Source: Flavobacterium cellulosilyticum | Lineage (GTDB): Bacteria > Bacteroidota > Bacteroidia > Flavobacteriales > Flavobacteriaceae | Assembly: GCF_004349355.1 (NCBI RefSeq) | Contig: NZ_SMFK01000004.1 | Coordinates: 66,608-130,607 of the forward strand | Reading direction: 5' to 3' | DNA: 64,000 nucleotides | Shown here: one piece after another, positions 7,817-15,796 of the stretch | Position numbering within the stretch: position 1 is the stretch's first letter | Layout of the letters: the number at the start of each line of letters is the position of its first letter | Notes under the pieces: model-generated | The model's database searches: none | What the model was told of the DNA's origin: nothing | Seen by the model: only the letters and a program-made list of their open reading frames with translations | Program-made: the position numbers and the translations under genes

Positions 7817-8593
7817 ATGAAAAGAATTACTTTTTTTTTAATCTTATTTATGAGTACAATTGGATTTTCTCAACAGAAAACAACTGGTGATGTTGTTTTT
7901 TTGGCAAATCTCTCAGCAAAATTAACGCTTAATAATTCAAATTCAACAGCTACTTTAACTATAAAGGGACCTTCTGATAGATGGTTTGCAATAACAATTG
8001 GAGTGTTTGCTAACGGAGGAGCAATGGATGCCGGTAATGACGTTGTTTATTTTAACGGGACCACTTTAATTGATGCTACACATGATGGACAAGGAAATAC
8101 TCCAATTGTTGATGCAATTAATAACTGGACCGTTTCTAGCAATTCAATTTTATCTGGTACAAGAACAATCATTGCTACAAGACCATTTGTTGCTGAGGTT
8201 AATGATTATACTTTTAATTACTCAGATAATTCAATTAGTTTAGCGGGAGCTCATGCTAACTCTGCAATTAGTTCGTCCTTGCAATATCATGGTAATAATA
8301 GATTTAATGCGGGGACTATTTCTTTAAATACTCTTGGTCTTGCTGATACTTCCTTAAGTGCAACTCAAATTTATCCAAATCCAAATACGGGGGAATTTAT
8401 TATAAAAACAAATACTAATCTTGAAAAAATAAATATTTATACTCAAACAGGTGCTTTCATAAAAACTATTGTAGTTAAAAATAATGATCAAAATGTTGAA
8501 GTAAATTTAGACAGAATGCAAACAGGAGTTTATTTAATTCAACTAGTAAATAGAAATGAAAAAACGTGGAAAAAAATAGTAGTTTCAAACTAA
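7817..8593 (+). CDS. DOMON-like protein with type IX secretion sorting domain
   Basis: 258 residues. Signal peptide to about residue 19. Residues 22-165 resemble a DOMON domain: DRWFAITIGVF, GGAMDAGNDVV with M70, a mid-domain TRPF, then ISLAGAHA and LQYHGNNRF with H158. Met and His at these two places are the haem ligands in haem-binding DOMON proteins, so haem b binding is plausible but not shown. Residues 181-258 are a type A T9SS sorting domain (IYPNPNTGEF ... TGVYLIQL ... WKKIVVSN). The protein is therefore expected on the cell surface or outside the cell. Confidence 0.75.
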   Translation: MKRITFFLILFMSTIGFSQQKTTGDVVFLANLSAKLTLNNSNSTATLTIKGPSDRWFAITIGVFANGGAMDAGNDVVYFNGTTLIDATHDGQGNTPIVDAINNWTVSSNSILSGTRTIIATRPFVAEVNDYTFNYSDNSISLAGAHANSAISSSLQYHGNNRFNAGTISLNTLGLADTSLSATQIYPNPNTGEFIIKTNTNLEKINIYTQTGAFIKTIVVKNNDQNVEVNLDRMQTGVYLIQLVNRNEKTWKKIVVSN

Positions 8594-8601
8594 TTTTTTA
8601 G

Positions 8602-9477
8602 ATGAAAATAATAGTACTAATTTTATTAATTCCTTTTTGTGTTTTAGCGCAAAATGATTTATTATCTGAAATAGATACAATTAAAGCTGATACTAAAGTT
8701 GAATCGGCTTTTAAATCATTGAAAATTGTAAATTTAGAATCGACTAAACTTGCTGGTAAAGGTGACTTTTATTTAGTTATTGCACATCGATTTGATTATG
8801 TAAATAAAGGGTTTGATGATTTTTTCGGCATTGATAATGCAAATACCCAAATTAAATTTGTCTACGGTATCAAAAATTGGTTGACTGTTCAAATTGCTAG
8901 AAGTGGCTTTGAAGAAACTATAGATTTGGGAGTGAAGTATAGTCTTATTTCACAAGATCGGGAAGGGTTTCCATTTACAATTGTAGGCTTTAATAGCATT
9001 GCTGTGAATGCTGAAATGAAAAAAGTAATTTACCCAAAACTAGTATTTAAGAATAGGTTGAGTTATGTGACGCAATTATTAATTTCCAGGAAGTTTTCAG
9101 ATAAATTGTCTTTAGAAATTGCGCCGAGTTATTTTCATGAAAATACAGTAAAAGATCTATTAGATAAAAATAATAATATAATATCACCAAATCCACAATC
9201 TAATAATCAATTCGCCATTGGAGTGGGAGGTAGGTATAAATTGGCAAAACGATGGTCTGTAAATATGGATTATGGAGCTCATTTAAATAGAGCAAAACAA
9301 TCCATCTACAAGAACCCACTTTCCGTCGGTGTTGATTTAGAAACAGGAGGGCATGTTTTTCAAATGCATTTTACAAATTCTCGTGCTATGCATGAGGCAG
9401 GTTACCTAGGTAAAACAACGGGTGACTGGGGTAAAGGTGAAATTGCCTTTGGATTTAATTTGGTTAGAGTTTTTTAA
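8602..9477 (+). CDS. DUF5777-family outer-membrane beta-barrel protein
   Basis: 291 residues with a signal peptide ending near CVLAQ (17). The rest alternates amphipathic strands and ends in an aromatic F (NLVRVF), typical of outer-membrane barrels. The pattern AHRFDYVNKGFDDFFGIDNA, VYGIKNWLTVQIARS, and a near-C-terminal HVFQMHFTNS fits DUF5777. No function is established for this family. It is the last gene of the operon and is next to the secreted DOMON-like gene; it stops 14 nt before the rmuC stop on the other strand. Confidence 0.85.
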   Translation: MKIIVLILLIPFCVLAQNDLLSEIDTIKADTKVESAFKSLKIVNLESTKLAGKGDFYLVIAHRFDYVNKGFDDFFGIDNANTQIKFVYGIKNWLTVQIARSGFEETIDLGVKYSLISQDREGFPFTIVGFNSIAVNAEMKKVIYPKLVFKNRLSYVTQLLISRKFSDKLSLEIAPSYFHENTVKDLLDKNNNIISPNPQSNNQFAIGVGGRYKLAKRWSVNMDYGAHLNRAKQSIYKNPLSVGVDLETGGHVFQMHFTNSRAMHEAGYLGKTTGDWGKGEIAFGFNLVRVF

Positions 9478-9491
9478 AGGAGGAAAAGGTA

Positions 9492-10850
9492 TTAATTTTC
9501 GTCTTTTTCTGCTCGATTTAATATGTTTTCCGGAAGTGCTTTTTTGGCTTTGGCCCCCATTTTTTTTAATTTTTCGACACTGGTGATAAGATTGCCTTTT
9601 CCATCTACTAGCTTATTCATAGCTCCTTGGTATTCGACTTTGCTTTCATCAATTTTTTTACCAATTTTAATTAAATCAGTTACAAAACCTTCAAATTTAT
9701 CGTATAAAGCTCCCGCTTGACGAGCAATTTCGAAAGCGTTTTCTTGCTGTTTTTGGTTGGCCCACATACTATCAATTGTTCGCAAAGTAGCTAAAAGGGT
9801 AGAAGGGGTTACGATTACAATGTTTTTTTCGAATGCTTTATTATATAATGTCGTGTCTTCATTCAATGCCAATGCAAAAGCAGGTTCCATCGGGATGAAA
9901 AGCAACACGAAATCAGGACTTTCAATTTGGTACAAATCGTGGTAATTTTTGTCTCCTAGTTGCTCCACATGACGTTTTATCGAATTAACGTGTTCTTTTA
10001 AATAGCCAATTTTTAGACTATCCTCTTCTTCATTGATAAATTTTTCATAAGCAGTCAAAGAAACTTTCGAATCGACAATCATTTTCTTACCATCAGGAAG
10101 ATTGATCACTACATCTGGAAAAACCCGATTACCATCAGTATTAGTGTGGGATTGTTGCACAAAATATTCTCTGTCTTTTTCCAATCCTGATTTCTCTAAC
10201 ACTCTTTCCAGAATTAACTCCCCCCAATTACCTTGCATTTTGCTATCGCCCTTTAAAGCTTTGGTTAGGTTCAAAGTTTCTTTGCTCATTTGGATGTTCA
10301 TGTCACGTAAGCCCAAAATTTGTTGGCGCAAAGCCGCGTGATAATCAATACTTTCCTTGTGAGTATCTTCGACTTTCTTTTCGAATAATTGAATTTTATC
10401 TTGTAGTGGCGACAAGATATTTTTCATATTCTCTTTGTTCTGCTCGGTGAATTTACTTGATTTCTCATCCAAGATTTTATTGGCTAAATTCTCGAATTCT
10501 TTGGTGAACTTTTCTTGTAGTTTTTCAACTTCTTCCTTTTGCTCTTTGTTGCGTTCCCAAAGATTTATAAAATCAACTTCTTTTTTAGAAAGTTGTATCG
10601 CCAAGCTGTCTTTCTCATTTCGGATGCTTTCTTTATCGGAATTTGAAAGTGCTAATTGCTTTTCGAATGCGATTTTATCGATTGAAAACTGTTCTTTTTG
10701 TTGGGTCAATTGAGTATTTAATGCGATTAGTTTTTCCTCTAAACTTATTTTTTCAGTTTGAAATTGTGCCGAAAACAGGAGTTTCCCAATAAAAAAACCA
10801 ATAGCGAGAGCAACAATAAAAAGCAATAAAAACGAAAACATATTTGACAT
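9492..10850 (-). CDS. rmuC: DNA recombination protein RmuC
   Basis: 452 residues, standard for RmuC. One N-terminal membrane segment (about 5-25), a long coiled coil (25-150) and the RmuC nuclease-like domain (about 180-420: GNWGELILERVLEKSGL, DVVINLPDGKKMIVDSKVSL, FVLLFIPMEPAF). E. coli RmuC limits recombination at short inverted repeats. The gene is intact here, but a decayed copy of its last ~250 bases lies 4 kb downstream, with the envelope cassette between them. Confidence 0.95.
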   Translation of the reverse strand: MSNMFSFLLLFIVALAIGFFIGKLLFSAQFQTEKISLEEKLIALNTQLTQQKEQFSIDKIAFEKQLALSNSDKESIRNEKDSLAIQLSKKEVDFINLWERNKEQKEEVEKLQEKFTKEFENLANKILDEKSSKFTEQNKENMKNILSPLQDKIQLFEKKVEDTHKESIDYHAALRQQILGLRDMNIQMSKETLNLTKALKGDSKMQGNWGELILERVLEKSGLEKDREYFVQQSHTNTDGNRVFPDVVINLPDGKKMIVDSKVSLTAYEKFINEEEDSLKIGYLKEHVNSIKRHVEQLGDKNYHDLYQIESPDFVLLFIPMEPAFALALNEDTTLYNKAFEKNIVIVTPSTLLATLRTIDSMWANQKQQENAFEIARQAGALYDKFEGFVTDLIKIGKKIDESKVEYQGAMNKLVDGKGNLITSVEKLKKMGAKAKKALPENILNRAEKDEN

Positions 10851-11012
10851 AACAGGGTTTATTTTTAGAAAGTAAAAGTAAGGAATATTATCAATCTAAG
10901 AATACTTAAGTAGCGATTTAGTAAGGATTTTTAGCATTTAAACCAAAATTAATATCTCCAATTGGATTGTTTGTGTTATTTTATTTTATTTATTAAAATT
11001 AAAAACTCAAGC

Positions 11013-11054
11013 AAAAAATAAGCCAACAAGAAAACCTATTCTTATTGGCTTATT
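11013..11054 (-). terminator. Rho-independent terminator for the 11073-11438 gene
   Basis: Stem of 14 pairs with one mismatch (11017-11030 with 11041-11054, core AATAAGCCAA/TTGGCTTATT), followed on the minus strand by a T-run (complement of 11013-11018). Confidence 0.75.
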
Positions 11055-11072
11055 ACAATTAAATTATCGAGA

Positions 11073-11438
11073 TTATTCGTCTAATTTTATATTTCCTCTA
11101 TCCTCGTGATTATCGGGATTTGAATTGGGATATCGGTGTGCGGTAATATCGGAGTTATGGTCTTTATTCTCAATCATTCTTTGTGTTTCTTTGTCTGAAA
11201 AGATCTCAATACTGCAACTTGGGTCTTCATTTTTTTTGCTGGTATTTTGCTCTGGATTTGTATCAACATTTCGTGCTCTGTGAACTATTTTTTGCTCTCC
11301 ATGACTGTTTGTTTCTATTTCTGGTACAAGTTTAGTTGGCTCAGGATTATGACTTTCAGGTAGGTTTTCAGAAGTGAATTCTTCTGCGGGACTTTGCTTA
11401 TTGTTCGTTTTTTTTGAACCTAAATCATTATTTTCCAT
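11073..11438 (-). CDS. Hydrophilic, probably disordered protein
   Basis: 121 residues, almost free of hydrophobic clusters and rich in N, E, K, S, P and D (for example SENLPESHNPEPTKL, HNSDITAHRYPNSNPDN). No signal peptide, membrane segment or known domain. It has its own terminator just past the stop. I recall similar short proteins in flavobacteria but no function. Low-complexity composition makes homology hard to judge. Confidence 0.6.
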   Translation of the reverse strand: MENNDLGSKKTNNKQSPAEEFTSENLPESHNPEPTKLVPEIETNSHGEQKIVHRARNVDTNPEQNTSKKNEDPSCSIEIFSDKETQRMIENKDHNSDITAHRYPNSNPDNHEDRGNIKLDE

Positions 11439-11580
11439 ACTATTTTTTTTAGTGTTTATAATATCAGTTTTATAAAGATATTTTAATTTACGAGAGCAAA
11501 TTAATCATTTAACATAGTTTTTGGTTAAATAAGTATTAATGGTTTTCCTAATCCGTTTTAGATGTTTGAAAAAACAACGC

Positions 11581-11588
11581 TATCTTTG
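11581..11588 (+). promoter_or_regulatory. -7 box TATCTTTG for the pseudouridine synthase operon
   Basis: TAnnTTTG match 19 nt before the start codon at 11608. Confidence 0.5.
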
Positions 11589-11607
11589 ACTTTTATATTT
11601 TATAATA

Positions 11608-12183
11608 ATGTCTCACCGTCATTTCATCCTACACAAACCCTATGGCTATTTAAGTCAGTTTATTTACGAGCTCAAAAGAAAAAAGAAACTTTTGGGAGAA
11701 TTGCATAATTTTCCGCAAGGAACCATGGCCATTGGACGATTAGACGAAGATTCTGAAGGTTTGCTGCTGCTTACCACAGATGGGAAAATGAGCGAAAAAG
11801 TTCGATCCAAAAAAGTAGATAAAGAATACTACGTTCAAGTAGATGGAATTATTACTCAAGACGCTATTGACAGAATGAAAAATGGTGTTGAAATTGGTTT
11901 CAATGGTACGAAATATAGCACCAAACCATGCGAGTCCTTTATCGTTACAGATATTCCAAATTTTGGAGCTAGAGGGAAAAAAATAAGGGACGAACGCCAT
12001 GGACCAACCTCTTGGGCTTCAATTACGGTCAATGAAGGAAAGTTTCGCCAAGTACGTAAAATGACCGCGGCGGTTGGCTTTCCCACTTTACGCTTAATCC
12101 GAGTTCGAATAGGAAAAGTATATTTGAATGATTTGAATGCGGGAGAAGTTTTAGAAGTTTCTGATTTTACAATAATCGAATAA
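11608..12183 (+). CDS. RsuA/RluE-type rRNA pseudouridine synthase
   Basis: 191 residues, the short form without an S4 domain, as in E. coli RluE (23S rRNA U2457). The catalytic motif GRLDEDSEGLLLL holds the nucleophile D46. The C-terminal EGKFRQVRKMTAAVGFPTLR block is the usual RsuA-family ending. RluE is the best guess from length; RluB/RluF-like specificity cannot be excluded. The trmL gene follows after 26 nt on the same strand, so both RNA modification genes are probably one transcript. Confidence 0.88.
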   Translation: MSHRHFILHKPYGYLSQFIYELKRKKKLLGELHNFPQGTMAIGRLDEDSEGLLLLTTDGKMSEKVRSKKVDKEYYVQVDGIITQDAIDRMKNGVEIGFNGTKYSTKPCESFIVTDIPNFGARGKKIRDERHGPTSWASITVNEGKFRQVRKMTAAVGFPTLRLIRVRIGKVYLNDLNAGEVLEVSDFTIIE

Positions 12184-12209
12184 ACCATAAACAGAATAAA
12201 CAAATAACT

Positions 12210-12665
12210 ATGCTTAATATTGTTTTAGTAGAACCAGAAATCCCCAATAATACTGGAAATATTGGTCGTTTGTGTGTGGGTACCAAAAGTCGTTTGCATC
12301 TTGTTCATCCTTTTGGATTTGTTATTAATGACAAAAACTTGAAACGTTCAGGATTGGATTATTGGGTACATTTGGATGTTACTGAATATCAAAATACGGA
12401 AGAATGGATGGCCCAAATTCCAGATAAATCGCGCGTTTTTTTAATGAGTTCCCATGCTTCAAAATCTATTTATGAAACTCATTTTCAAGATGGCGATTGG
12501 TTGGTTTTTGGCAAAGAAAGCGTAGGTTTAAGTGAGGAAGTTTTAAATCAATTTGAGTACCATTTGACCATCCCAATGTCGAATTTAATCCGAAGTTACA
12601 ACATCGCAAATTCGGTAGCCTTTGTTATTGGCGAAGCAAAAAGACAAATTAATAATAAAATCTAA
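12210..12665 (+). CDS. trmL: tRNA (cytidine/uridine-34-2'-O)-methyltransferase TrmL
   Basis: 151 residues, the standard size of this minimal SPOUT methyltransferase, which methylates the wobble ribose of certain tRNA-Leu species. Motifs: N-terminal LVEPEIPNNTGNIGRLC, motif 2 LVFGKESVGLS, and motif 3 IPMSNLIRSYNIANSVAFV forming the trefoil knot. Cytosolic dimer in characterised members. Followed by a strong bidirectional terminator. Confidence 0.95.
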   Translation: MLNIVLVEPEIPNNTGNIGRLCVGTKSRLHLVHPFGFVINDKNLKRSGLDYWVHLDVTEYQNTEEWMAQIPDKSRVFLMSSHASKSIYETHFQDGDWLVFGKESVGLSEEVLNQFEYHLTIPMSNLIRSYNIANSVAFVIGEAKRQINNKI

Positions 12666-12716
12666 GTGATCGGATTTGAAACATAATCGCTCTGAAAGAA
12701 GTATGTTTTAATAAAA

Positions 12717-12750
12717 AAATGAGGAAGTTGTTGGATCAACTTCCTCATTT
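12717..12750. terminator. Bidirectional terminator between trmL and the DUF5602 gene
   Basis: Perfect 14-bp stem AAATGAGGAAGTTG (12717-12730) with 12737-12750, 6-nt loop, A-run on the left and T-rich right side. Serves two convergent genes. Confidence 0.85.
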
Positions 12751-12754
12751 AGAA

Positions 12755-13591
12755 TTAATTTCTGGAAACAAAATCACTTAATGTCACATACGTATTTCCT
12801 GTTATAGCATCATGATAAATGTTGTATTTTGTTGGATAATTTCCAGCTTTTGCAAAATGTACAGGTTGTGAATATTCCATACTAAAATTGTCATTTGAAA
12901 GTAGGTAACTCAATGTAATCATTGGCTCAACAAAAATTAATTGGCCATTATAAGAACCATACACCATAATTTTAGAAAAGGGAAGAAAATCACCTAAATT
13001 ATTAGTTAGCCAATGTTTTCCCATTTGAGGTTCGGCAGTAGCTGGGCCGGGAGGAGTTCCATAATCTGCAGGCATATAGCCCATAGGTGGATAAAGGTTG
13101 AAAGCAGCATCGGTGCTTGGAGACCAAGCTGGAATTGCCATTTGCTCTGCGAGAGAAATCATGTAAAAATGCATGTCAAAATGGGGAACGTCAAAAATCC
13201 CTTTAGGCTCATGTCCATTCGGATTCCAGTTGAGTCCAATGTGGTCAAATGGGGTTAGTTGTGTTGCTTTTAAATGCAAAGGTATTACAATAGTTTCACC
13301 GTTTGGCGGAACGGTTTTGCTGTTGCTTGAAGAAAGATTCTTAAAGGCTTCAGGTGTTATTTCGATACCTATTTCACTTGGAAGTCCATTTTTTACATCC
13401 ACACTAATCCACGACCGTACTTTTCCGTATCCAAGTGCAACTTGTGGACCTTTAAAAACATTAAGTTTGTTAGCACTCTTTTTTGCGGTTAACGAATTCA
13501 AAGCACTTTCTGGCAAATTATTTACCATTTCGTCCTTGCTACAGGATAATAGAAATAATAAGACCCCCAATAAAATAATTTTTTTTGACAT
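12755..13591 (-). CDS. TTHB210-like (DUF5602) lipoprotein
   Basis: 278 residues from the ATG at 13591, chosen because it gives a compact lipoprotein signal (MSKKIILLGVLLFLLSC); an ATG six codons earlier is possible. The body carries PHFDMHFYM, a signature I associate with TTHB210-like/DUF5602 proteins, preceded by FDHIGLNWNPNGHEP. The histidine/aspartate cluster suggests metal binding, which is inference. Function unknown. Monocistronic, with a terminator at its 3' end. Confidence 0.78.
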   Translation of the reverse strand: MSKKIILLGVLLFLLSCSKDEMVNNLPESALNSLTAKKSANKLNVFKGPQVALGYGKVRSWISVDVKNGLPSEIGIEITPEAFKNLSSSNSKTVPPNGETIVIPLHLKATQLTPFDHIGLNWNPNGHEPKGIFDVPHFDMHFYMISLAEQMAIPAWSPSTDAAFNLYPPMGYMPADYGTPPGPATAEPQMGKHWLTNNLGDFLPFSKIMVYGSYNGQLIFVEPMITLSYLLSNDNFSMEYSQPVHFAKAGNYPTKYNIYHDAITGNTYVTLSDFVSRN

Positions 13592-13818
13592 TCTAAGCAA
13601 ATTTTCCATAATTAAAAAAGTTTAAAAGATTGTTTTTAATAATGTAGATAAGTGAAGCTTTGGGGAAAAAATCAAGAAAGTAAAAGTACAATAAATTATT
13701 TAAAGTACTGATAATTAGAGTTGTAATTTATACAATAAAATATATTTTAAGAATTTGACTGATGTAATGATAAATTAAATTAGATAAAAAAAATGATTCA
13801 TTACTATTTACAAATCAG

Positions 13819-14601
13819 TTATGTGAAAAAGAATCTTCCTTTTTCTCCATCAAAAATTATATTTTCATCTTTAAAGATGGTGTTGAAAGTCCCTTTTTTA
13901 ATCAAATTGCAAGGTTCGTCTTGAACCACATTTTTAGGCGTAATTACAATCATTTCATCACTTAATTGAATTGCCAAATCAATGTCGTGAGTTGAAAACA
14001 AAATGCATTTTTGAGTTTCTTTGGTCAATTTTTTCAATAATTTAAATACTGAAACTTTGTGTAATAAATCGAGATGTGTAGTGGGTTCGTCTAAAATTAT
14101 TAATGGAGTGTCTTGTGCCAAAGCTCTTGCTATTAACACTTTTTGCAATTGTCCGTCACTTATTTCGTAATGTTTTTTTTCTACTAAATGACTAATATGG
14201 GTTAATTCGATAGCCTCATTGATTTTAGCTACATCTTTTGCGGTCAGTTTTCCAATCCAATTAGTATAGGGTTGCCTGCCTAATGCAACGAGTTCGAAAA
14301 CAGTCAAATTACTTGGTGGTAATTTTTCGGTCAAAACTACACTTAGATTTTGAGCTAAAATTAAAGGTTCGAGCTGATGGATGTCTTTATTATTCAATTG
14401 TACTTTACCCGAAAGTGGTTTTTGGATTCCAGTAAGAGTTCTCAAAAGGGTCGATTTTCCAATTCCGTTAGCGCCAATTAAAGCAATAAGTTTTCCTTCG
14501 TGTAAATTTAAATTTAATTTTTCGGCAAGGATTGTTGTGGCGCTTTTGGTTTTATAACCAATGCTTAGATTTGTAGTTTGTAATATGATTTTATTTTCCA
14601 T
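13819..14601 (-). CDS. btuD: ABC transporter ATPase of a B12/haem-type importer (BtuD-like)
   Basis: 260 residues of the FecE/BtuD family. Walker A GANGIGKST (43-51), signature EISDGQ (146-151), Walker B LIILDEP (167-173) and the switch histidine in STHD (205). It energises the permease encoded at 14601-15632, whose last base overlaps its start. The family alone does not separate B12 from ferric siderophore or haem transport; the nearby cobalamin riboswitch and BtuB-like receptor point to B12. Confidence 0.85.
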   Translation of the reverse strand: MENKIILQTTNLSIGYKTKSATTILAEKLNLNLHEGKLIALIGANGIGKSTLLRTLTGIQKPLSGKVQLNNKDIHQLEPLILAQNLSVVLTEKLPPSNLTVFELVALGRQPYTNWIGKLTAKDVAKINEAIELTHISHLVEKKHYEISDGQLQKVLIARALAQDTPLIILDEPTTHLDLLHKVSVFKLLKKLTKETQKCILFSTHDIDLAIQLSDEMIVITPKNVVQDEPCNLIKKGTFNTIFKDENIIFDGEKGRFFFT

Positions 14602-15632
14602 TAGTTCATCATTTTACGTTTTCTAATTAGTAACCATATCACGATTGGTGCTCCAAAAATTGAAGTCACTGCATTGATCGGCAATGTTAAATCACTACCT
14701 GGAAGTTGCGATATACTATCACAAATGAGCATAATAATGGTGCCTAATAGCAGTGTGCTCCAAAATAAAATAGTGTGATTGCTAGTTTGAAAAACCAATT
14801 TAGCAATATGTGGTACGGCCAATCCAATAAAGGCAATTGGTCCAGCAAATGAAGTGATACTTCCTGTTAAGATACTTGTCGCTATTATGATAATTAATCG
14901 GGATCTTTTATAATTCATACCTAAACTTCGTGCGTAGTTTTCTCCTAAAAGCAAAGCGTTCAATGGTTTGATGCTAATGAGACTTAAAAGCAAGCCAATT
15001 GCTACACAAAGGAATAAAATGAGAATCGATTCCCAAGATAAATTCCCAAGATTACCTAAGGACCAAAAAGTAAATTTTTGTAATTGTTCGGCAGTGCTAA
15101 AATAGGTGAGTGTTCCAACAATGGCGAAGGTTAAACTCCCAAACATCAAGCCCACAATTAAGATAGCCATGGTGTCTCGCAATTTTTGGGAAACGGATAA
15201 AACGGCCAATAAAACCAAAAAACTACCCAGACTAGAAGCCAAAATTATTCCATAAGTGGAAAGTAAATAAGAAGCTAAAAACGAAGGTAAGAATCCAACG
15301 CCTAAAACAACTGTTGCTACACCTAAACTCGCACCCGAACTTAATCCTAAAACATCTGGTCCAGCCAATGGATTTCGGAATAAAGTTTGCATCAACAATC
15401 CGCTGATAGATAATCCCATTCCTACTAAAATGGCCGCAATAGCCTTAGGTAATCTAAAATTGATGATGATGTATTGCCATGTTTCTTTGCTTGCATTTTC
15501 TCCAATTAAACTTTTGAAAACCTCTTTTAACGGGATTGAAATAGAACCCAAACTGATGTTTACTAACAATAGCAATAGCAATGACACAGTCAATAGCGTG
15601 AAAATAATTGTATTTCGGTTCTTGTTTTGCAA
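14601..15632 (-). CDS. btuC: FecCD-type ABC permease (BtuC-like)
   Basis: 343 residues with about nine to ten membrane segments. Family signatures: RLPKAIAAILVGMGLSISG near 55-73, GLSSGASLGVA near 96, and the GPIAFIGLAVPHIAK loop near 265 that contacts the ATPase. Forms the inner-membrane channel with the overlapping BtuD-like gene. Separated from the substrate-binding protein gene upstream by a 160-bp repeat-bearing spacer, so the three are same-strand but not tightly packed. Confidence 0.87.
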   Translation of the reverse strand: MQNKNRNTIIFTLLTVSLLLLLLVNISLGSISIPLKEVFKSLIGENASKETWQYIIINFRLPKAIAAILVGMGLSISGLLMQTLFRNPLAGPDVLGLSSGASLGVATVVLGVGFLPSFLASYLLSTYGIILASSLGSFLVLLAVLSVSQKLRDTMAILIVGLMFGSLTFAIVGTLTYFSTAEQLQKFTFWSLGNLGNLSWESILILFLCVAIGLLLSLISIKPLNALLLGENYARSLGMNYKRSRLIIIIATSILTGSITSFAGPIAFIGLAVPHIAKLVFQTSNHTILFWSTLLLGTIIMLICDSISQLPGSDLTLPINAVTSIFGAPIVIWLLIRKRKMMN

Positions 15633-15651
15633 GTTTTAATTTGTTTATTAC

Positions 15652-15771
15652 ACCGTCTGTTCGAGATGAGCAAAGATTTGCGATAGAAAACCTTTGTGAA
15701 GTATCGAGAACCTTTGAAAGGCTTCTCGATACAATTCCGCAAAAAAGCAATATCACTCGAAGAGACGAACT
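15652..15771. repeat. Intergenic palindromic repeat (GTATCGAGAA hairpin)
   Basis: Between the binding-protein and permease genes. It has a 10-bp perfect inverted repeat, GTATCGAGAA (15701-15710) with TTCTCGATAC (15723-15732), whose loop is itself nearly palindromic (CCTTTGAAAGG), and outer arms GTTCGAG ... CTCGAAGAGACGAAC. It looks like a dispersed intergenic element; no second copy is in this window. Confidence 0.6.
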
Positions 15772-15796
15772 AATTTTTTTTAAATTTTGTTAATTT

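Noticed and set aside
5498..9653. Integrative element using rmuC as attachment site
   Set aside because: The direct repeats look right, but there is no integrase, recombinase or mobility gene between them. Kept only as a possible ancient event.
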